64,000 nucleotides of DNA from Brachybacterium sp. EE-P12 (GTDB lineage: Bacteria; Actinomycetota; Actinomycetes; Actinomycetales; Dermabacteraceae), in contig NZ_QXCP01000004.1 in assembly GCF_003711805.1 (NCBI RefSeq), forward strand, positions 558,001-622,000, written 5' to 3'. The notes under the pieces are model-generated. The model was not told the DNA's origin. It did no database searches and saw only the letters and a program-made list of their open reading frames with translations. Shown in pieces: positions 59,556-64,000 of this stretch (position 1 is the first letter of the stretch; the number at the start of each line of letters is the position of its first letter). The translations under genes and the position numbers were made by a program.

Positions 59556-60455
59556 ATGAACAGCCCCGCGCAGGAGCCCGCCGCAGCGACCGCCTCGAGC
59601 AGCCTCGAGGCGGTCGTCGACGTGCCGGAACCTCAGCGCGCCAAGCGCCGCGGTCCCGGCCGCAACCTGCCCGCCGCGATCGCCGTCGGCGGCGTGCTCG
59701 TCGTCGTGCTGCTGGTGTCCGTGCTGGTGGTGCCCCAGGCCTTCCCCGTCGTCGCCGCGATCGCGATGGTCGGCGCGGTGCTCGAGCTGACGCGCGCGCT
59801 CTCCTCCGGAGGGCTGGAGGTCCCTCCGGTCCCGCTGCTCGTGGGCGTGATCGGCATGGTCGTCTCGACCGTCGTGTTCGGGGCGGAGGGACTTCTGCTG
59901 TCCACCGCGGCCGCGGTGTCCGTGCTCATCCTGTGGCGGGTGACCGAGTCGATGGGCCTGACCGCCCTGCGCGACGTCGCCGGGGGAGTGCTCGCCCTGG
60001 CCTGGGTGCCCTTCCTCGGCTGCTTCCTGCTGCTGCTGATGCAGCAGGATCAGGGGCCGGTGCTCGTCCTGCTGGCCGTGCTCGGCCCCGTCGGCAACGA
60101 CGTCGGCGGCTACATCGCCGGGGTGCTGTTCGGCCGCCATCCGATGGCGCCGAGCATCAGCCCCAAGAAGAGCTGGGAGGGCTTCGCCGGCTCGCTCGTG
60201 CTCGGCACCGCGACGGTCACGGCGGTCGCGACGCTCGCCCTGGGGCTTCCCTGGTGGACGGGCGTGACCCTCGGCGCGGTGCTCGTGGTGGTCGCGACCT
60301 GCGGCGATCTCTCGGAGTCCCTGCTGAAGCGGGACCTGGGGATCAAGGACATGGGGCACCTGCTGCCCGGCCACGGCGGCGTGCTGGACCGGATCGACTC
60401 GATCCTGCTGGCCGCCCCCACCACCTATGTCATGCTGGAGGTACTGCTGCCATGA
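59556..60455 (+). CDS. cdsA: Phosphatidate cytidylyltransferase
   Basis: Makes CDP-diacylglycerol for phospholipid synthesis. 299 residues with about eight membrane spans after a polar N-terminus of about 35 residues. The CDP-alcohol synthetase signature near the C-terminus is complete: LLKRDLGIKDMGHLLPGHGG followed by LDRIDS. SPKKSWEGFAGS is the second conserved block. It overlaps rlmN by 4 bp. Confidence 0.95.
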   Translation: MNSPAQEPAAATASSSLEAVVDVPEPQRAKRRGPGRNLPAAIAVGGVLVVVLLVSVLVVPQAFPVVAAIAMVGAVLELTRALSSGGLEVPPVPLLVGVIGMVVSTVVFGAEGLLLSTAAAVSVLILWRVTESMGLTALRDVAGGVLALAWVPFLGCFLLLLMQQDQGPVLVLLAVLGPVGNDVGGYIAGVLFGRHPMAPSISPKKSWEGFAGSLVLGTATVTAVATLALGLPWWTGVTLGAVLVVVATCGDLSESLLKRDLGIKDMGHLLPGHGGVLDRIDSILLAAPTTYVMLEVLLP

Positions 60456-61747
60456 ACGCTCCCCAGGACCCGCCGCGGCGCCCCGGCGCGCCCACGCCCG
60501 TCGCCGTCGGCCCGAAGCCCGACCTCTCCCGTGAGGCGGTGCCCGGCCAGAAGGTCGCCCTCGCCCCGGGCCAGCTCCAGCTGCGCCCCACGCGCCGCGG
60601 CAAGCCGCCGGCGCACCTGGCGGATCTCACGCTGGAGGAGCGGATCGCGGCGGTGAAGGAGATGGGCCTGCCCGGATTCCGTGCGAAGCAGCTCTCCGTG
60701 CACTACTTCGAGCACTTCACCACGGACCCCGAGGACCTCACCGACCTCCCCAAGGAGGGCCGCCAGGAGCTCGTGGACCGCTTCTTCCCGCCGCTGCTGA
60801 CCCTGGTCTCGCGCCAGTCCGCCGATCACGGCGCCACCCAGAAGTTCCTCTGGCAGCTGTTCGACGGCCCCATGGTCGAGTCGGTGCTGATGCGCTACAG
60901 CGACCGCAACACGCTGTGCATCTCCTCCGAGGCGGGCTGCGGCATGAACTGCCCCTTCTGCGCCACCGGTCAGATGGGGCTGACCCGCAACCTCTCCACC
61001 GCCGAGATCCTCGAGCAGGTGCGGATCGCCAATCGCATGCTCGCCCGCGAGGAGCTGCCCGGCGGGCCCGGACGCGTGAACAACATCGTGTTCATGGGGA
61101 TGGGGGAGCCGCTGGCGAACTACCGCCCCGTGGCCACCACCTGCAAGCGCCTGAACGCCCCGGCCCCCGAGGGCTTCGGGATGGGCGCCCGCCACATCAC
61201 CGTCTCCACCGTCGGTCTCGCCCCCGCGGTGCGGAAGCTGACCGCGGAGAAGATCCCGGTCACCCTCGCGGTGTCGCTGCACGCACCGGACGACGCGCTG
61301 CGCGACGAGCTCGTGCCGATCAACACCCGCTTCGACATCGACGAGATCCTCGATGCGGCCTGGGAGTACTTCGAGACCACCGGGAGGAGGGTCAGCATCG
61401 AGTACGCGCTGATCCGCGACATCAACGACCACGCCCACCGCGCCCAGCTGCTCGCCGACCGGCTGATCGCCAAGGGCGGCGCGCACTGGGTGCACGTGAA
61501 CCCCATCCCGCTGAACCCGGTCAAGGGCTCGAAGTGGACCGCCTCGGATCCGCTGGTGGAGAAGCGCTTCGTGGAGATCCTGCGCGAGAACGGCATCTCC
61601 GCGACGATCCGCGACACGCGCGGCTCCGACATCGACGGCGCCTGCGGCCAGCTCGCCGCCGAGGTGATCGAGTCCGACACCCACCGCGCGGACCGCGAGG
61701 CGCGCGTGGCCCGGGTCGAGGCGGTCGCCTCGGCCGTCGCCGACTGA
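60452..61747 (+). CDS. rlmN: Dual-specificity 23S rRNA/tRNA methyltransferase RlmN
   Basis: Radical-SAM enzyme that methylates C2 of A2503 in 23S rRNA and A37 of some tRNAs. 431 residues. The cluster motif CGMNCPFC (CxxxCxxC) is near residue 165, MGMGEPLANY follows near 215, and the catalytic cysteine lies in DIDGACGQL near 395. A disordered N-terminal extension of about 50 residues precedes the helical N-domain. The ATG overlaps the cdsA stop. Confidence 0.96.
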   Translation: MNAPQDPPRRPGAPTPVAVGPKPDLSREAVPGQKVALAPGQLQLRPTRRGKPPAHLADLTLEERIAAVKEMGLPGFRAKQLSVHYFEHFTTDPEDLTDLPKEGRQELVDRFFPPLLTLVSRQSADHGATQKFLWQLFDGPMVESVLMRYSDRNTLCISSEAGCGMNCPFCATGQMGLTRNLSTAEILEQVRIANRMLAREELPGGPGRVNNIVFMGMGEPLANYRPVATTCKRLNAPAPEGFGMGARHITVSTVGLAPAVRKLTAEKIPVTLAVSLHAPDDALRDELVPINTRFDIDEILDAAWEYFETTGRRVSIEYALIRDINDHAHRAQLLADRLIAKGGAHWVHVNPIPLNPVKGSKWTASDPLVEKRFVEILRENGISATIRDTRGSDIDGACGQLAAEVIESDTHRADREARVARVEAVASAVAD

Positions 61748-61809
61748 CCCCGCCCCGACCGCACTGCCCCGACCGGCCCGGGCCGAGCCAGCCCCCGACG
61801 AGGAGACCC

Positions 61810-62160
61810 ATGGACATCGCCTTCACCCCGACCCGCTTCTCCGACGGCTACGCCATGGACCAGGTCGACGACTTCCTGGACCGCTGCGAACACGCCCTGG
61901 CCACGGGAGACGGGTCGGTGAACGCGCAGGACGTCGCCGGCATGCGCTTCGCCCAGACCCGTTTCACGCCCGGCTACGCCATCGACGAGGTCGACGCCTT
62001 CCTCGACGACGTCCTCGTGCCGCGCTTCCACGAGCTCGAGCGGTCCGCCGGCGGCCCGGCGGGGGAGGGCAGGGGGACCGGAACCGGCCCCGCGAGCGCC
62101 CCTCATCCCGCCGAGCAGCGGCCGGGCCTGCTCTCGCGCCTGCTGCGCCGCTCCCGCTGA
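61810..62160 (+). CDS. Small DivIVA-domain repeat protein
   Basis: 116 residues with two copies of the DivIVA N-terminal membrane-binding motif (FTPTRFSDGYAMDQVDDFLD and RFTPGYAIDEVDAFLD, residues about 4-23 and 41-56). There is no long coiled coil, unlike DivIVA/Wag31. The basic C-terminus ends RLLRRSR. ATG 61810 with AGGAGACC directly before it. A DivIVA-type gene after rlmN is common in actinobacteria; a role in membrane targeting or cell polarity is inferred. Confidence 0.8.
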   Translation: MDIAFTPTRFSDGYAMDQVDDFLDRCEHALATGDGSVNAQDVAGMRFAQTRFTPGYAIDEVDAFLDDVLVPRFHELERSAGGPAGEGRGTGTGPASAPHPAEQRPGLLSRLLRRSR

Positions 62161-62267
62161 GCTCCGCGGCAGCGGGTCCTCCCGCCCCACGGCCCTGCAC
62201 GCCTCCCCGACACACCCGCCCCGCGCCGCTACAGTGGGGCACCGACAGCACCGAGGAAGGACCACTG

Positions 62268-62816
62268 GTGAGCACATCGTTCGAACGCGTCTCGCGCTTC
62301 AGCGTCGGATACGACATGCGTGAGGTCGACGAGTTCCTCGCCCGCGCCCGCAAGGCCTACGAGGGCCGCGACCCGTCCTTCGGCGGGAGCGACATCACCG
62401 CGGCGAGCTTCGGCACCGAGCGCGGCGGCTATGACATGCGCGTGGTCGACGAGGCGCTGGACCGCCTCTCGGACGCGTTCGCGCTGCAGGCCCGCGACGA
62501 CGCCATCGCCGCTCAGGGCGAGGAGGCGTGGGTCGCGCAGCTCACCGAGCGCGCCGAGGTGCTCAAGGAGCGGCTCGAGCGCCCCGCCGGGGACCGCTTC
62601 GCCCCCGCCGCGCAGGGCGAGCCCGCCTACGACAAGGCCGACGTGGACGCCCTGTGCGACCAGCTCGTCGCCTACTTCACCGACGGCCACCCCATGAGCG
62701 TGGACGACGTGCGTCGCGCCGCCTTCGGGCGTCGCCGCGGCGCCGAGGGCTACCGCGAGGCCGTGGTCGACGTCTATCTCGACCATGTCGCGGACGTGAT
62801 GGCCTCCGTGCCGTGA
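62268..62816 (+). CDS. DivIVA-domain repeat protein
   Basis: 182 residues. At least two, perhaps three, DivIVA-like units: FERVSRFSVGYDMREVDEFL (3-22), FGTERGGYDMRVVDEALDRL (about 48-67) and a weaker third (AFGRRRGAEGYREAVVDVYLD, about 150-170). Short helices connect them and there is no extended coiled coil. GTG 62268 with GAGGAAGG 9 nt upstream; TACAGT (62230-62235) may be its -10 box. Its stop overlaps the dxr-like remnant (GTGA). Confidence 0.8.
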   Translation: MSTSFERVSRFSVGYDMREVDEFLARARKAYEGRDPSFGGSDITAASFGTERGGYDMRVVDEALDRLSDAFALQARDDAIAAQGEEAWVAQLTERAEVLKERLERPAGDRFAPAAQGEPAYDKADVDALCDQLVAYFTDGHPMSVDDVRRAAFGRRRGAEGYREAVVDVYLDHVADVMASVP

Positions 62817-62884
62817 CCGACGCGTCGCCGCGGCGCCTGATCCTGCCGGGCTCCACCGGGCTCCTCGCCGTGCAGGAGCGCTGA
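62813..62884 (+). pseudogene. dxr: Probable remnant of dxr (N-terminal 23 codons only)
   Basis: A 23-codon frame begins with GTG overlapping the previous stop (GTGA) and reads MTDASPRRLILPGSTGLLAV before QER and a stop. RRLILxGSTG matches the NADPH-binding N-terminus of DXP reductoisomerase (RRLILLGSTGSIGTQ in relatives). In most actinobacteria full-length dxr (about 390 codons) sits exactly here, before rseP. The rest of the gene is absent. I infer a deletion that kept the start; chance resemblance is possible because the match is short. Confidence 0.5.
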
Positions 62885-62886
62885 GC

Positions 62887-64000
62887 ATGCTGCTCTTCGC
62901 CCTCGGCGTGCTCGTGATCGCCGCGGGGCTCGGCCTCTCGATCGCCCTGCACGAGATCGGCCATCTCGTCCCCGCGAAGCTGTTCGGCGTGCGGGTCACC
63001 CAGTACATGATCGGCTTCGGCCCCACGCTCCTGTCCCGCACCCGCGGCGAGACCGAGTACGGCCTCAAGGCCGTCCCGCTCGGCGGCTACATCCGCATGA
63101 TCGGCATGTTCCCGCCGCACCGCGGGGAGCCCGAGGGGACGATCCGCGAGGACTCCACCGGGCTGCTCCAGCAGATCACCGAGATGTCCGAGGACGCGAA
63201 GGCCTACGAGTCCTCCCAGTACGGCCCCGAGGACGCCCACCGCACCTTCGTCGCGCTCTCCGTGCCGAAGAAGCTCGCGGTGATGCTCGGCGGCCCGGCC
63301 ATGAACCTGCTCATCTCCGTGCTGCTCATGGTGGTGCTGGTCAGCGGCATCGGCCTGCCCTCGGTGACGCCCACTGTGCAGAGCGTCTCGCAGTGCGTGG
63401 TCCCGGCCGATGCCCCCGCGGACGTCTCCTGCGAGGGGAAGCCGGCAGCACCGGCGCTCGCGGCGGGAATCCGGCCCGGCGACGTGCTGCGCGAGATCGA
63501 CGGGCACCGGATCGACCGCTGGGAGGACGTCACCGCCGCGGTGCGCGCCGCGGAGGACCGCACCGTCGACGTCGTCGTCGAGCGCGACGACCGCGAGCTG
63601 ACGCTCGAGGCGACCCTCGTGGTCGACGCCCGGCCCGTCCTCGACGAGAGCGGCGCCCCTGTGCACGCCGCCGACGGGGAGATCCTCACCGAGGAGGTCG
63701 GCTTCCTCGGCGTGGCCGGCACCCCCGACCTCGTGCCGCAGTCCCCGACCGAGGTGCCCGCGATGGCCTGGGACGCCTTCGTGCGCACCGGGCAGATCGT
63801 GCTGACCCTGCCGGTGCGGCTGTACGAGGTGGGTGAGGCCGCCTTCGGCAGCGCCGAGCGCGACCCGAACGGCCCCCTCGGCGTCGTCGGCGTCTCCCGG
63901 CTGGCCGGCGAGGTCGCCTCCGTCGATCAGCCCGGCTTCGAGCTGCGGGAGAAGACCGGGACGATGATCTCGATGCTCGCCTCGCTGAACATGGCGCTGT
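62887..64000 (+). CDS. rseP: Site-2 zinc metalloprotease RseP/M50 (3' truncated by window edge)
   Basis: Intramembrane protease acting in regulated proteolysis of anti-sigma factors. The visible 371 residues start with a span holding the zinc motif HEIGH (SIALHEIGHLVPAKLFG, residues about 19-35). Next come VPLGGYIRMIGM, a second span (LGGPAMNLLISVLLMVVLVSGIG near residue 140) and a PDZ domain (GIRPGDVLREIDGHRIDRWED, about 195-215). The C-terminal catalytic span with the Asp ligand lies beyond the edge. ATG 62887 has AGGAG 10 nt upstream. ispG usually follows. Confidence 0.94.
   Translation, partial: MLLFALGVLVIAAGLGLSIALHEIGHLVPAKLFGVRVTQYMIGFGPTLLSRTRGETEYGLKAVPLGGYIRMIGMFPPHRGEPEGTIREDSTGLLQQITEMSEDAKAYESSQYGPEDAHRTFVALSVPKKLAVMLGGPAMNLLISVLLMVVLVSGIGLPSVTPTVQSVSQCVVPADAPADVSCEGKPAAPALAAGIRPGDVLREIDGHRIDRWEDVTAAVRAAEDRTVDVVVERDDRELTLEATLVVDARPVLDESGAPVHAADGEILTEEVGFLGVAGTPDLVPQSPTEVPAMAWDAFVRTGQIVLTLPVRLYEVGEAAFGSAERDPNGPLGVVGVSRLAGEVASVDQPGFELREKTGTMISMLASLNMAL

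Noticed and set aside
1..64000. CRISPR arrays, insertion sequences, rRNA, tmRNA, SRP RNA
   Set aside because: No regularly spaced repeats, transposase-like proteins or terminal inverted repeats, and no recognisable rRNA or 4.5S segments were seen by eye.
62887..64000. A forward ORF at 63393-63836 inside rseP
   Set aside because: Arg/Gly/Asp-rich out-of-frame shadow; the M50 protease frame with HEIGH and a PDZ domain is continuous.

Overview
The window is a chromosomal segment of a very GC-rich actinobacterium. GTG starts, the 4-bp ATGA/GTGA gene overlaps, apparently leaderless promoters, an actinobacterial-style ileS T-box leader, and the rpsP-trmD-rplS-lepB-rnhB-dprA-xerC-rpsB-tsf-pyrH-frr-cdsA-rlmN-rseP order all fit Micrococcales. 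A Dermabacteraceae/Brachybacterium-like host is my best guess, but it is inference. I see no rRNA, CRISPR array, insertion sequence or prophage.

Region 1 (1-8.8 kb) is a selenium and formate island. It holds the 3' two thirds of a respiratory formate dehydrogenase alpha subunit, its iron-sulfur subunit and an NrfD-type membrane anchor, then selD (reverse strand), a tRNA-Sec gene, selA and selB. Everything needed to decode UGA as selenocysteine sits beside the probable selenoprotein, whose Sec codon lies upstream of the window.

Region 2 (8.8-22.3 kb) holds valS, a lipoate ligase, an unrecognised 431-aa protein, a three-gene ABC-2 exporter, a cation symporter, a short-chain dehydrogenase, an ABC exporter half-transporter, a lone [2Fe-2S] ferredoxin and two small membrane or secreted proteins.

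Region 3 (22.3-33.5 kb) starts with a T-box-controlled type-2 ileS. It is followed by a lipoprotein, a two-gene reverse-strand unit encoding a WXG100-type protein fused to a lipase-like hydrolase, then folC, a DUF4233 gene, ndk and ftsY.

Region 4 (33.5-43.8 kb) holds the nitrogen-sensing operon amtB-glnB-glnD. Beside it is a reverse-strand LysR - DUF1852 (MesX) - core methionine synthase (MesD) cluster, a recently recognised folate- and cobalamin-independent route to methionine that needs oxygen. ffh and an amidohydrolase follow.

Region 5 (44-64 kb) is the ribosome and cell-envelope block: rpsP, a KH protein, rimM, trmD, rplS, two signal peptidases, rnhB, DUF2469, yraN, comM, dprA, xerC, an M23 peptidase, rpsB, tsf, pyrH, frr, cdsA, rlmN, two DivIVA-repeat proteins and the start of rseP. 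Directly before rseP, where actinobacteria normally carry dxr, there is only a 23-codon reading frame that looks like the N-terminus of Dxr. I interpret it as the remnant of a deleted dxr. The MesD/MesX cluster, the probable dxr relic and the WXG-lipase unit are the most unusual items.
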